This document shows positions 16,165-25,880 of a DNA stretch of 64,000 nucleotides, piece after piece. Each line of letters begins with the position of its first letter. Position 1 is the stretch's first letter. The notes under the pieces were generated by a model. That model was not told the DNA's origin. It worked only from the letters and a program-made list of their open reading frames with translations, and did no database searches. The stretch lies in contig CBDHCC010000001.1 in the NCBI GenBank assembly GCA_965261015.1, positions 930,001 through 994,000 on the forward strand, written 5' to 3'. This DNA comes from CBDHCC01 sp965261015 (GTDB taxonomy: Bacteria; Pseudomonadota; Alphaproteobacteria; Sphingomonadales; Sphingomonadaceae). The translations under genes were made by a program, and so were the position numbers.

Positions 16165-16857
16165 GTGAGGATCCTGGGCCTGATCGGCGGAATGAGCTGG
16201 CGCTCGACCGAGCGCTATTACCAGCACCTCAATCGCCGGGTGGAACGCGAATGCGGCGATTACGCATCGGCACGGCTGCTGATCGACAACCTGGATTTCC
16301 GCAAGCTCGTCCGGTTGGATCAGGCCGACGAGTGGGGCCGTGCGGCCGATCTGCTGTGCGAGTCCGCGCGGCGGCTGCAAGCGGCCGGGGCGGGCGCGCT
16401 GATGATCTGCGCCAATTCCATGCACCGGGTCTATGATCAGGTCGCCGCCAGCGTCGACATGCCCGTGCTGCACATCGCCGACGCGGTGGGCCGGCAGATG
16501 TGCGCGGACGGCGTCAAGCGCGCCGCCCTGATCGGGTCGCGCAACGTGATGACGCAGGACTGGTATCGCGTGCGGCTGGAAACCTGCGGCATCGTCCTGA
16601 ACGAACCCGATCTGGAGCGCGCGGCCGCGATCGACGCGATCCTCTACGACGAACTGATCAAGGGCGAAGCCCGCCGGGACTCGGAGCGGGCGGTCAAGAC
16701 CATGCTGTTCAACCTGGCGAAAACCGGGGTCGACGCCGTCGTGTTGGGCGCGACGGAGCTGGAGATGATCGTGGATCCCAAGGCCAATGTGGTGCCGATC
16801 TACGACTCCACCCTCATCCACGCCGCGGCGGGTGTGGCGTGGCTGGTGGAGGAATAG
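16165..16857 (+). CDS. Aspartate/glutamate racemase family protein, one catalytic Cys missing
   Basis: A 230-residue Asp/Glu racemase superfamily protein. The N-terminal RILGLIGGMSWRSTERYY and the first active-site motif ICANSMHRV (Cys82) are intact. The second active-site motif reads VVLGATELEM, with Ala196 where the usual motif is GCTE, so the two-cysteine racemization mechanism cannot operate as in typical members. It may be a one-base epimerase, an isomerase of another substrate, or inactive. It starts with GTG just after pntB; a TTG at 16156 is an alternative. Confidence 0.85.
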   Translation: MRILGLIGGMSWRSTERYYQHLNRRVERECGDYASARLLIDNLDFRKLVRLDQADEWGRAADLLCESARRLQAAGAGALMICANSMHRVYDQVAASVDMPVLHIADAVGRQMCADGVKRAALIGSRNVMTQDWYRVRLETCGIVLNEPDLERAAAIDAILYDELIKGEARRDSERAVKTMLFNLAKTGVDAVVLGATELEMIVDPKANVVPIYDSTLIHAAAGVAWLVEE

Positions 16858-16984
16858 ACGACCGCCGTTCGGATCGCGCCAAGGCGTCGACCTGTTTCTG
16901 CAAAGCGCGAACCTGACGCTCCAAACCCGCAATGTCACAGTCGGCGACACATCGGAACGAACCGAAGGGGAAAACGGCGGCCAC
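16814..16984 (-). CDS. Possible small coiled-coil protein (low confidence)
   Basis: A 56-codon frame on the minus strand opening with GTG. Its middle reads IAGLERQVRALQKQVDALARSE, a near-perfect heptad pattern, followed by a Pro-rich end. It overlaps the 3' end of the racemase gene by 44 bases in antisense. No clear ribosome site is visible and the first dozen residues look unconserved, so it may be a decayed gene or a chance frame. The rest of the 374-base gap up to the next gene holds a plausible promoter only. Confidence 0.3.
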   Translation of the reverse strand: MAAVFPFGSFRCVADCDIAGLERQVRALQKQVDALARSERRSSIPPPATPHPPRRG

Positions 16985-17081
16985 TCTCCCGCCGCAGTCT
17001 CATCCATTTCGGAGGCAATCGCGTTCGGCCCGGCCCCGCCCGTATGTTTCGCATCGTTGCGATCCGCCATCGCGCGATCCT

Positions 17082-17109
17082 TTGTCTCGCCATCACCGTT
17101 CGCTACTCT
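17082..17109 (+). promoter_or_regulatory. Possible promoter for the winged-helix regulator gene
   Basis: TTGTCT (17082-17087), a 16-base spacer and TACTCT (17104-17109) resemble a housekeeping promoter. It would give a leader of about 115 bases before the ATG at 17232. Confidence 0.35.
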
Positions 17110-17231
17110 AGGACCATCCGCTGACCGCGCGGATGCTGGACGCTCCGCTTCGGACCGGTCGTCGCGTTGCCCGCACCGATGCGGACCATACACGGGGGGC
17201 CGCACCCCTATTTGTCGAAGGACGACGCCAT

Positions 17232-18128
17232 ATGGACGCTGACCGCCAACCTTACAGTCTCGACCCGCGCGCCCTCCTCGTCGGCGGGGCCGAAGCGTCG
17301 GCGGAGCGCGAAGTGGTGGCGGCGGGGTATCAGGTCGGCTGGCGCTGCGACTTTTCCGAGGCCGAACGCCAAGCCGTCGAGCGACCGCACGAACTGATCG
17401 TGGCGACGTTGACTGGGGCGGGACCTGACGAGTTGGAGGTTTGTGCCGCCTTGGCGGAGCAGGACCGGCCGCTGGCGATCCGCTGCCCCCCCGAAGCGCT
17501 CGCGCCCGTCGCGGACCGGCTGGGCGGCGGGCCCGCGCTGCTGCTCTGCGATCCTGCGCCGGGAGAGCTGTCGGGCGAACTGGCTCTGTTGCGGGCCGGT
17601 CGGGGCATGCGCCTGCACGATTCCGCCGGTCAGCAGGAGGCGGTCCGACTGCAGCTGCTGGCCGACCAGGTCAGTCGCATCGCCCGGACGCTCGCCGAAA
17701 TGACCGACAGCGCGCCCGGATTGGGCCGGCGCGGCGGCCTGCGCAGTCCCACCGACGATTTCCACCCGGCCCCGCGCGCGATCGCCAGCGAGGCTCCGGT
17801 CACCGCGCGCGCGGTTCGCGCCGTGATCTCGGAGCGGCGGTTGCGGGACCGGTTCCTGGATCCCGACCTGTTCGGAGAGCCGGCCTGGGACATGCTGCTC
17901 GACCTCTATGCCGCGCGCCTGGAACACGCGCGGGTGTCCGTGTCCAGCCTGTGCATCGCGGCCGCGGTGCCATCCACCACGGCGCTGCGCTGGCTGCGGA
18001 CGCTGACGGATTGCGGGCTGGTGGAACGCCGCGCCGACCCGCATGACAAGCGCCGGGTGTTCATCGAGTTGGGAGATGGGGCGGCCACCGGCATGAACGG
18101 CTATTTCGCGGCCCTGGCCGCCGCCTGA
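17232..18128 (+). CDS. Winged-helix (MarR-like) transcriptional regulator
   Basis: A 298-residue protein. The C-terminal 90 residues form a winged helix of MarR type: helix-turn-helix SSLCIAAAVPSTTALRWLRTLTDCGLVER followed by the wing RADPHDKRRVFIEL. The N-terminal 130 residues have alternating strand/helix character (RALLVGGAEASAEREVVAAGYQV, HELIVATLTG, LLLCDPAPGELS) suggesting a receiver-like fold without a clear phospho-Asp site. AAGGA lies about 8 bases before the ATG; an in-frame ATG at 17133 would add 33 unlikely residues. Target and signal are unknown. Confidence 0.78.
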   Translation: MDADRQPYSLDPRALLVGGAEASAEREVVAAGYQVGWRCDFSEAERQAVERPHELIVATLTGAGPDELEVCAALAEQDRPLAIRCPPEALAPVADRLGGGPALLLCDPAPGELSGELALLRAGRGMRLHDSAGQQEAVRLQLLADQVSRIARTLAEMTDSAPGLGRRGGLRSPTDDFHPAPRAIASEAPVTARAVRAVISERRLRDRFLDPDLFGEPAWDMLLDLYAARLEHARVSVSSLCIAAAVPSTTALRWLRTLTDCGLVERRADPHDKRRVFIELGDGAATGMNGYFAALAAA

Positions 18129-18169
18129 TCTTGCGCGCGCGCCGGCGCTGGGGCAGGGCACGGCGGCGC

Positions 18170-18245
18170 GGGCGCTTAGCTCAGTTGGTAGAGCATCTCG
18201 TTTACACCGAGAGGGTCGGCGGTTCGAGCCCGTCAGCGCCCACCA
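18170..18245 (+). tRNA. tRNA-Val (anticodon TAC)
   Basis: A complete cloverleaf: acceptor GGGCGCT pairing with AGCGCCC, D-arm GCTCAGTTGGTAGAGC, anticodon stem TCTCG/CGAGA with loop TTTACAC (anticodon TAC, Val GUA/GUG), and T-arm with GGTTCGAGCCC. CCA is encoded at 18243-18245. It lies between the winged-helix regulator and a converging XRE gene. Confidence 0.96.
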
Positions 18246-18249
18246 CGGC

Positions 18250-18813
18250 CTAAAGGTCGCGGATCAGCAGGCGCGCCACCGCGATCCAGCCCGGATCCTT
18301 CACCACCTGTTGCCGACTGCCCGATCCGGGCGGCAGGATCAGCAGCTTGTCGCCGTCCCGGCCGATCATCCGGCCAAAGGCGAAGCGGCCGGCGGGCTTT
18401 GGCACCAGCACATCGCGGTTGAGCGCGCCGGCGAAGTCGTCGGGCGCCAGCCGGTCCATCCAGACCATGTCGCCCGCCCGCCAATCGCCGATCGACACGT
18501 CGATGGCGACCGCCACGTCGCCGGACCGCGGGCGCGGCGGCTTGATCGACAGGGGCTTGGTCGGGGCGGCGGCGCCGTCGGCACCCAGGCGCGCGGCGAC
18601 GTCGACCCGATCCTGGTCGGGCAGCTGCACCAGGTCGGACGCTTCCACGCCCAGCGCCTGTGCGATGCGGTTCAGCCAGCCGACGGACACGGTGCGCGTG
18701 CCGGTCTCCAGCCGCCCGATCGTCTGGGCCGTGGTCGGCGGGTCGCACCGCGCCGCGACTTCGGCCAGGGTCAGGCCCTTGGCGCGCCGCACCTCCCGAA
18801 TGGCGGTGATCAT
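18250..18813 (-). CDS. XRE-family regulator with S24-like C-terminal domain
   Basis: A 187-residue regulator. Residues 1-62 are a Cro/C1 helix-turn-helix (LTLAEVAARCDPPTTAQTIGRLETGTRTVSVGWLNRIAQALGV). After a Pro-rich linker the last 90 residues look like the LexA/S24 beta fold (GDMVWMDRLAPDDF, LLILPPGSGSRQQVV, IAVARLLIRDL), but I do not see the Ser-Lys dyad of self-cleaving members, so cleavage is unlikely. AGGAGA lies just before the ATG, and a TTGCCA-17-TTAGGA promoter precedes it. Confidence 0.85.
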   Translation of the reverse strand: MITAIREVRRAKGLTLAEVAARCDPPTTAQTIGRLETGTRTVSVGWLNRIAQALGVEASDLVQLPDQDRVDVAARLGADGAAAPTKPLSIKPPRPRSGDVAVAIDVSIGDWRAGDMVWMDRLAPDDFAGALNRDVLVPKPAGRFAFGRMIGRDGDKLLILPPGSGSRQQVVKDPGWIAVARLLIRDL

Positions 18814-18848
18814 CGACGTCTCCTGATTGCGAACCCCACTGGTTTTGT

Positions 18849-18877
18849 TCCTAAGCCGACGCACGCCCGCTTGGCAA
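18849..18877 (-). promoter_or_regulatory. Promoter of the XRE-family gene
   Basis: On the minus strand, TTGCCA (18877-18872), a 17-base spacer and TTAGGA (18854-18849) form a good housekeeping promoter. The predicted transcription start is about 30 bases before the ATG, leaving room for the AGGAGA ribosome site. Confidence 0.6.
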
Positions 18878-18888
18878 GGGGCGCGGCG

Positions 18889-19470
18889 TCACAACAGCGC
18901 GCGCAGGGCCAGGAAGCCGCCGATCCCCACGACGGCCGCCGCCACGGTCAGCCAGCCGAAATGCCGCTCGATCAGTCGCCGCGCCGGCTCGCCCAGCCAG
19001 CGCAGCAGCCCAGCCTCCAATCCGAAGCGGGCCGACCGGCTGATCAGCGCCGCGCCGAGCAGCACAGGCAGCGGCAGGGCCGTCGCGCCGGCCGCGATGG
19101 TGACCACCTTGAACGGCAGCGGGGTGAAGCCGGCCAGCAGCACATAGAGCCAGCCGCGCGCCACGAACTCCGCCCGGAACCCGTCAAAGGCGTCGGTCAG
19201 GCCATAAAAGCTGAGCACCGGCGCGCCCACCTGTTCGAACAGCAGCGCGCCGATGGCATAGCCCGCCAGCGCCCCCAGCACGGACGCGGCGGTGGCGATC
19301 GCCGCATAGCGCCAGGCGCGGCGCGGGCGGGCCAGGCACATGGGGATCAGCATGATGTCGGGCGGGATCGGAAAGACGGAGCTTTCCGCGAACGACACCA
19401 GCGCCAGCCAGCGCGCCGCCAGGGGGTGGGCGGCCTTGGCCAGGGTCCAGTCGTAGAGGCGGCGCAGCAT
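18889..19470 (-). CDS. YqaA family (DedA/VTT-like) membrane protein
   Basis: A 193-residue inner-membrane protein of the YqaA branch of the SNARE-associated/DedA (VTT) superfamily. Typical segments are LVSFAESSVFPIPPDIMLIPMCLARP, the Gly/Ala-rich helix AATAASVLGALAGYAIG and AGFTPLPFKVVTIAAGA, where the paired Pro motifs mark the re-entrant loops. DedA relatives help move or maintain membrane lipids; the exact role of YqaA is not known. The start codon overlaps the stop of the upstream DUF418 gene (TGATG). Confidence 0.9.
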   Translation of the reverse strand: MLRRLYDWTLAKAAHPLAARWLALVSFAESSVFPIPPDIMLIPMCLARPRRAWRYAAIATAASVLGALAGYAIGALLFEQVGAPVLSFYGLTDAFDGFRAEFVARGWLYVLLAGFTPLPFKVVTIAAGATALPLPVLLGAALISRSARFGLEAGLLRWLGEPARRLIERHFGWLTVAAAVVGIGGFLALRALL

Positions 19471-20684
19471 CAGCGCGCCAGAGCACCGCCGGCGATCGGC
19501 TGCAAGCGCCCCCGCGCGGCCGATCGCCACAGCCACTCCAGCGGCCCGTAGCGAAAGCGCGACAGCCAGGGCCGCGACCAGGCGAGCATCAGCGCCGCGC
19601 CGAGCGCCAAGAAGGCCAGCGTCTCGACCCGGCTCACGCGGCCGAACAGGCCAAGGCCCCAGCCCGAGAAGATGGCCGTCATCGCGACCGAGGTGGCGAT
19701 GTAGTTGGTGAACGCCATCCGCCCCGCGGCCTCCAGCGCGCGCGCCAGACCTCCCGTGGCACCCGACGCCCAGGCGCAGAGCATCGCGGCCCAGGCGACG
19801 GTCGCCAGCATGTTGAACGGGTAGGCGACGGCGTGGAAGGCGAAGGCGCTCGCGCCCGGCGGAAAGTCGCGCAGCCACAGCGCGCCCGCGACGAGAGCCA
19901 GCGGACCGCCGCCCGCCAGCGCCGACCAGCCGGCCAGCCGCGTCGCGCGGGGCCGCGTCCACTGGCCCGTCAGCAGCCCGGACCGCAGCAGCGCCATGCC
20001 CAGCAGCATCAGCCCCAGCGTCTGCGGTCCATAGACCACCAGGGACCCGACCTGGCGCTCCAGGAGAGCGTGCGACCGCCGCCGAACCTGTTCGGCGTAG
20101 GGGGCCGCGTGCGCCCGCCGCTCGACCAGCAGGGCGTCGGCCCGGCTGGCGGCGGTGCTCTCGGCCGCGGTCCTCTCGTACGCTTGAAAGGCCGTCATTC
20201 CGGTGGACAGCGCCACCAGACCGCCCAGCAGCAGCGCGGCCACCGCTCCCCGCCAGATCCGCTCGGCCGTGGCGCGCGCGAAGCGGACAGCGACCAGGCC
20301 GACAAGCGCGTAGAGGATCAGGATGTCGCCCTCCCACAGCAGGACGAAATGGGCGATCCCCAGCGCCAGCAGCACCGCCAGCCGCGGCCCCTGCACCGCC
20401 CAGACGCCCCGGCCGGCGGCGCCCGCGCGGTCCGCGACGACCAGCAGGCTGGCCCCGAACAGGAGGGAGAACAGGCCGCGCATCTTGCTCTCGAACGCGG
20501 TCCACTCGACCGCCCAGACCAGCAGGTCCGCCCCCGAAACGGGCCCCGCGGCGGTCGGCACCACGCGCACGGCGGCGGGCAGCGCAAAGGAGAGGATGTT
20601 GATCACCAGGATGCCGATCACCGCCACGCCGCGCACGATGTCGAGCGTGCGAAAGCGCTCACCGGCCGGCGGGGTCGTCGCCAC
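19470..20684 (-). CDS. DUF418 family polytopic membrane protein
   Basis: A 404-residue multi-spanning inner-membrane protein. The opening RFRTLDIVRGVAVIGILVINILSFALP and the segment WTAFESKMRGLFSLLFGASLLVVADRA are characteristic of the DUF418/YeiB family, and GRMAFTNYIATSVAMT and FRYGPLEWLWRSA mark its C-terminal DUF418 domain. About ten hydrophobic helices are visible. The family has no assigned reaction; distant similarity to membrane acyltransferases is noted for it. The start is GTG, directly after the nitroreductase stop, so the three minus-strand genes form an operon. Confidence 0.9.
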   Translation of the reverse strand: MATTPPAGERFRTLDIVRGVAVIGILVINILSFALPAAVRVVPTAAGPVSGADLLVWAVEWTAFESKMRGLFSLLFGASLLVVADRAGAAGRGVWAVQGPRLAVLLALGIAHFVLLWEGDILILYALVGLVAVRFARATAERIWRGAVAALLLGGLVALSTGMTAFQAYERTAAESTAASRADALLVERRAHAAPYAEQVRRRSHALLERQVGSLVVYGPQTLGLMLLGMALLRSGLLTGQWTRPRATRLAGWSALAGGGPLALVAGALWLRDFPPGASAFAFHAVAYPFNMLATVAWAAMLCAWASGATGGLARALEAAGRMAFTNYIATSVAMTAIFSGWGLGLFGRVSRVETLAFLALGAALMLAWSRPWLSRFRYGPLEWLWRSAARGRLQPIAGGALAR

Positions 20685-21356
20685 TCAAATCCAGCTGGCG
20701 ATGGCGGAAAGCGGCTTGCGGCCGATCGCGTGGATCGGGACCGTCGCGTCGTCCGCCGGCAGGCCGGTCACCACGATCATCACCGGCTTTTCCGTGCGCG
20801 GGCGGCCGCACAGCGTGTTCAGGAACCCCATCGGATTGGGGGTGTGGGTGAGCGTCGCCAGACCCGCGCCGTGCAGCGCGGCGATCAGCAGGCCGCAGGC
20901 GATGCCCACGCTTTCGGTGACGTAGTAGTTCTGGCCGTCGTCGTCGCGGTGGGGGCCGCCGCGCCGCTGGCCAAAGGCCACGATGGCGCAGGGGGCCACC
21001 TCCAGATATCCCTTGTCGGCGTCCGTGCCGAGCGGGCCGAGCGCCGCCAGCCACTCGGCGCCCGCGCGCCCGGCGTAGAAGGCGCGCTCCTCCGCCTCCG
21101 CGGCCTGGCGCAACCGGCGGCGGGCCTCCGCGCTCTCCACCACGGCGAAGTGCCAGGGCTGGTGGTTGGCACCCGACGGCGCGCTGCCGGCGGTCAGGAT
21201 GGCCGTCTCGATCACCGCGCGATCGATCGGGGTGGGCGCGAAGTGACGGCAGGACCGCCGCACCCGCATCCGGTCGTGAAACGCCTCGACCCGGTCGATC
21301 CGCTCGGCCGGGGTCAGGTCCGGCAGGTGGGGAAAGGGCAGGGTGGGCGCGGCCAC
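20685..21356 (-). CDS. Nitroreductase family flavoprotein
   Basis: A 223-residue FMN-dependent nitroreductase-family oxidoreductase. The N-terminal RRSCRHFAPTPIDRAVIETAI and APSGANHQPWHFAVV match the FMN-binding pattern, and ESVGIACGLLIAALHGAGLATLTHTPNPMGFLNTL matches the second FMN/dimer region. An insertion around residues 85-125 is seen in the branch related to iodotyrosine deiodinase-like enzymes. The physiological substrate is unknown. It starts with GTG and heads the DUF418-YqaA operon. The 213 bases upstream, to the purL stop, contain no gene I can support. Confidence 0.88.
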   Translation of the reverse strand: MAAPTLPFPHLPDLTPAERIDRVEAFHDRMRVRRSCRHFAPTPIDRAVIETAILTAGSAPSGANHQPWHFAVVESAEARRRLRQAAEAEERAFYAGRAGAEWLAALGPLGTDADKGYLEVAPCAIVAFGQRRGGPHRDDDGQNYYVTESVGIACGLLIAALHGAGLATLTHTPNPMGFLNTLCGRPRTEKPVMIVVTGLPADDATVPIHAIGRKPLSAIASWI

Positions 21357-21569
21357 GGGATCAGTCGCGAAAGGTCGCGAAGGTCACGCCACGTCCGCGG
21401 TTTCGCAGAGCGCGGGTGTAGGAAACAATGGGTGGCACGGAGCGGCGGCCCTGGCCGGGCTGCGGAGGAACGGTGGCTGGCGCATCCGCCGGGACTAGCA
21501 CAGAACGGTGAAAATAGATAGAGCGGGCACGCCTATCTGGAAAAACGTCGGGGAGGGGGAGAGCGGCCC

Positions 21570-23750
<2,181 letters not shown>

Positions 23751-23757
23751 GGACGAG

Positions 23758-23786
23758 CGCTTAGCGGCGGCACCCACCGCCGCCAA
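23758..23786 (-). promoter_or_regulatory. purL promoter, predicted leaderless
   Basis: On the minus strand, TTGGCG (23786-23781), a 17-base spacer and TAAGCG (23763-23758) lie only 7 bases from the ATG. With normal -10 to start spacing the first transcribed base is at, or next to, the start codon, and no ribosome site is visible. Confidence 0.55.
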
Positions 23787-23799
23787 GCGCCCGGGCCGG

Positions 23800-24219
23800 T
23801 CAGACCTTGCAGGTGCGGGTCGGCTTGCCCGCTTCCGTGATGACGACCTGGGTCTGGTCGCCGGTGACCGACAGCCCTTCGCCCACGCCGTCGGCCGACG
23901 CCGGGTTCGTGCCGTCCTGCGGCAGGGTGTAGGGCCCCTGCGCCTCCGTGCGCTTCAGGATGGTGACGGGCGGCGAACTGGCGTTCATCACGCCCACCTG
24001 GCGGTCGCCCTGATAGAACACCACGGTCTCCGTCGTGTTGCCCGGCTGGCAGCGATAGCTGACGCGCGCCGATTCCGCCGGCGGCAGCGCCACGGGGGCG
24101 GCCATGTTGGCGTCGGCGGCGGCCGCGTTCGCCGCGGCCTCCGACTCGCTCGAGGTGTTCTGGCAGGCGGCCAGCGCGCCCGAGAGGGTCAACAGGGCAA
24201 CGGTCGTAAGCTTCATCAT
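23800..24219 (-). CDS. MliC-like lipoprotein (possible lysozyme inhibitor)
   Basis: A 139-residue lipoprotein with lipobox LAAC (Cys19), an Ala/Asn/Ser-rich linker and a small beta domain. The domain pattern VSYRCQPGNTTETVVFY, with a later LPQDG segment and a final TRTCKV, resembles membrane-bound inhibitors of C-type lysozyme (MliC), where the two Cys form a disulfide. The lysozyme-binding Ser/Lys residues cannot be judged by eye, so the function is tentative. Two Met codons open the gene; either may be the start. It lies 49 bases beyond the purL start on the same strand and diverges from cysK. Confidence 0.7.
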   Translation of the reverse strand: MMKLTTVALLTLSGALAACQNTSSESEAAANAAAADANMAAPVALPPAESARVSYRCQPGNTTETVVFYQGDRQVGVMNASSPPVTILKRTEAQGPYTLPQDGTNPASADGVGEGLSVTGDQTQVVITEAGKPTRTCKV

Positions 24220-24348
24220 GAGGTCGGTCCCGATCTGGTCGTCGTAAGGTGTGCCGGCGAGCGGCGGGGTGATGTGCCGCGGAGCGGCGGGGGAGCGGCT
24301 AGAACCGCCTTCGACGGATCGGGTTGCATCGCCGCCCCCGACAGGCGC

Positions 24349-24377
24349 TTGCCGTTGGCCGGGCGGAGCGGTAGCGC
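24349..24377 (+). promoter_or_regulatory. cysK promoter, predicted leaderless
   Basis: TTGCCG (24349-24354), a 17-base spacer and TAGCGC (24372-24377) end 6 bases before the ATG at 24384, so transcription should begin at or within a base or two of the start codon. Confidence 0.5.
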
Positions 24378-24383
24378 CCAGCC

Positions 24384-25382
24384 ATGGCCTCCGCCGTTCC
24401 CGTCGCCCCCCCGCCGGCCGCCCTGTCGCTGATCGGGAACACCCCGCTCGTGCGGTTGCGCGGACCCAGCGAGGCGGCGGGCGCGGAGATCTGGGGCAAG
24501 TGCGAATGGGCCAACCCCGGCGCGTCGGTGAAGGATCGCGCGGCGCTCGCCATCGTGCGCGACGCGGAGGCGTCGGGTCGCCTGGCCCCGGGCGGGACGG
24601 TGGTGGAGGGCACGGCGGGCAACACCGGCATCGGGCTGGCGCTGGTCGCCAACGCGCTGGGCTATCGCACGGTGATCGTGATGCCCGACACGCAGAGCCG
24701 GGAAAAGACCGACACGCTGCGCGCGCTGGGCGCGGAGCTGGTGCTGGTGCCGGCCGCGCCCTATTCCTCGCCCTGCCATTTCGTGCACACCTCGCGCCGG
24801 TTGGCCGCCGATACCCCCGGCGCGGTCTGGTGCGACCAGTTCGACAACACCGCCAACCGCCGCGCGCACATCGACGGGACGGCGGCCGAGATCTGGGAGC
24901 AGATGGAGGGCCGGGTGGACGGCTTCACCTGCGCGGCGGGGACCGGCGGCACGATCGCGGGCGTGGGCCTGGGCCTAAAGGCGCGCGACGAGGGCGTCAC
25001 GGTCGCGCTCACCGACCCGCACGGCGCGGCGCTCTACAACTTCTACGCCCATGGCGAGCTGAAGGGCGAGGGCTCGTCGGTGGCCGAGGGGATCGGGCAG
25101 GGGCGCATCACCGCCAACCTGGACGGCGCGCCGATCGACACGCAGTTCCGGGTGTCGGACGAAGCGGGCTGGCACTGGTGCCGCCGGCTGCTGGACGAGG
25201 AAGGGCTGTGCCTGGGGCTGTCGTCCGGCATCAACGTGGCCGGCGCGGTGGCGCTCGCCCGAACGCTGGGTCCGGGCAGCCGGGTGGCGACGATCCTGTG
25301 CGACACGGGCTTCCGCTATCTCTCGACGCTGTGGAACCCGGACTGGCGCGCCGCGAAGGGGCTGGGGGACGCCGATGGCTGA
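24384..25382 (+). CDS. cysK: Cysteine synthase A (PLP-dependent)
   Basis: A 332-residue O-acetylserine sulfhydrylase-family enzyme that makes cysteine from O-acetylserine and sulfide. Motifs are LIGNTPLVRLRG, WANPGASVKDRAALAIV with the PLP Lys in SVKDR, VEGTAGNTGIGLALVAN, TCAAGTGGTIAGVGLGLK (PLP phosphate loop) and LSSGINVAGAVALA. The NPGASVKDR form and the overall length suit a CysK or the closely related CysM/CBS-like branch, so exact substrate choice is inferred. It overlaps the next gene by 8 bases. Confidence 0.92.
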   Translation: MASAVPVAPPPAALSLIGNTPLVRLRGPSEAAGAEIWGKCEWANPGASVKDRAALAIVRDAEASGRLAPGGTVVEGTAGNTGIGLALVANALGYRTVIVMPDTQSREKTDTLRALGAELVLVPAAPYSSPCHFVHTSRRLAADTPGAVWCDQFDNTANRRAHIDGTAAEIWEQMEGRVDGFTCAAGTGGTIAGVGLGLKARDEGVTVALTDPHGAALYNFYAHGELKGEGSSVAEGIGQGRITANLDGAPIDTQFRVSDEAGWHWCRRLLDEEGLCLGLSSGINVAGAVALARTLGPGSRVATILCDTGFRYLSTLWNPDWRAAKGLGDADG

Positions 25383-25737
25383 TCCCGCGGCGGCCGTGCC
25401 AGCCACCGCCCCCGTGGGCGCGTCGCACGAAGGCGACGTGCATCGGCGCATCCGGATCGGGCTGACGGGGCTGGGGGGCGTGGTCGCCGCCACCCTGGTC
25501 GCCAGCGCGCTGGTGAACCGCACGGCGCAGGACGTGATGGCCGACATGGCGAACGCGTCGACGATCGAGAACACGACCGCCGCCGCGCGCAGCGATCCGC
25601 TGTCGGAGATCGGGGCCGCGCCCACGGCCGAGCCGCCGGAAGGCTCGCCGGTGGAGGCGGTGCCCGGGACCGGGGCCACCGTGGATCCGGTCACCGGCAA
25701 CGTGTCCGACCTGCCGCCCAAGCGGGCGCGCCGCTGA
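25375..25737 (+). CDS. Hypothetical single-helix membrane protein
   Basis: A 120-residue protein of no recognised family. An N-terminal cytoplasmic part of about 30 residues is followed by one hydrophobic helix (IGLTGLGGVVAATLVASALV) and an Ala/Pro/Glu-rich tail of about 70 residues ending in basic PPKRARR. It overlaps the cysK end by 8 bases and its stop overlaps the open frame of the next gene. Confidence 0.65.
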   Translation: MADPAAAVPATAPVGASHEGDVHRRIRIGLTGLGGVVAATLVASALVNRTAQDVMADMANASTIENTTAAARSDPLSEIGAAPTAEPPEGSPVEAVPGTGATVDPVTGNVSDLPPKRARR

Positions 25738-25880
25738 GCGGGGCGGAGGCGGGCGGGCCGGAGGCGGGCGGGCGGGCGACGCTTGCGCGGCCGCTGCGGG
25801 TCGCCGGCCTGACGCTGACGGCCGACGCCGCGGCCTGGTGGGCGCTCGGCACCCCCTTCGGTCTTCGCCCGGTCCTGTGC

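Noticed and set aside
21357..21569. A minus-strand frame of about 70 codons between the nitroreductase and purL genes.
   Set aside because: Composition is low-complexity Arg/Pro, there is no ribosome site or family similarity, and it overlaps the purL end.
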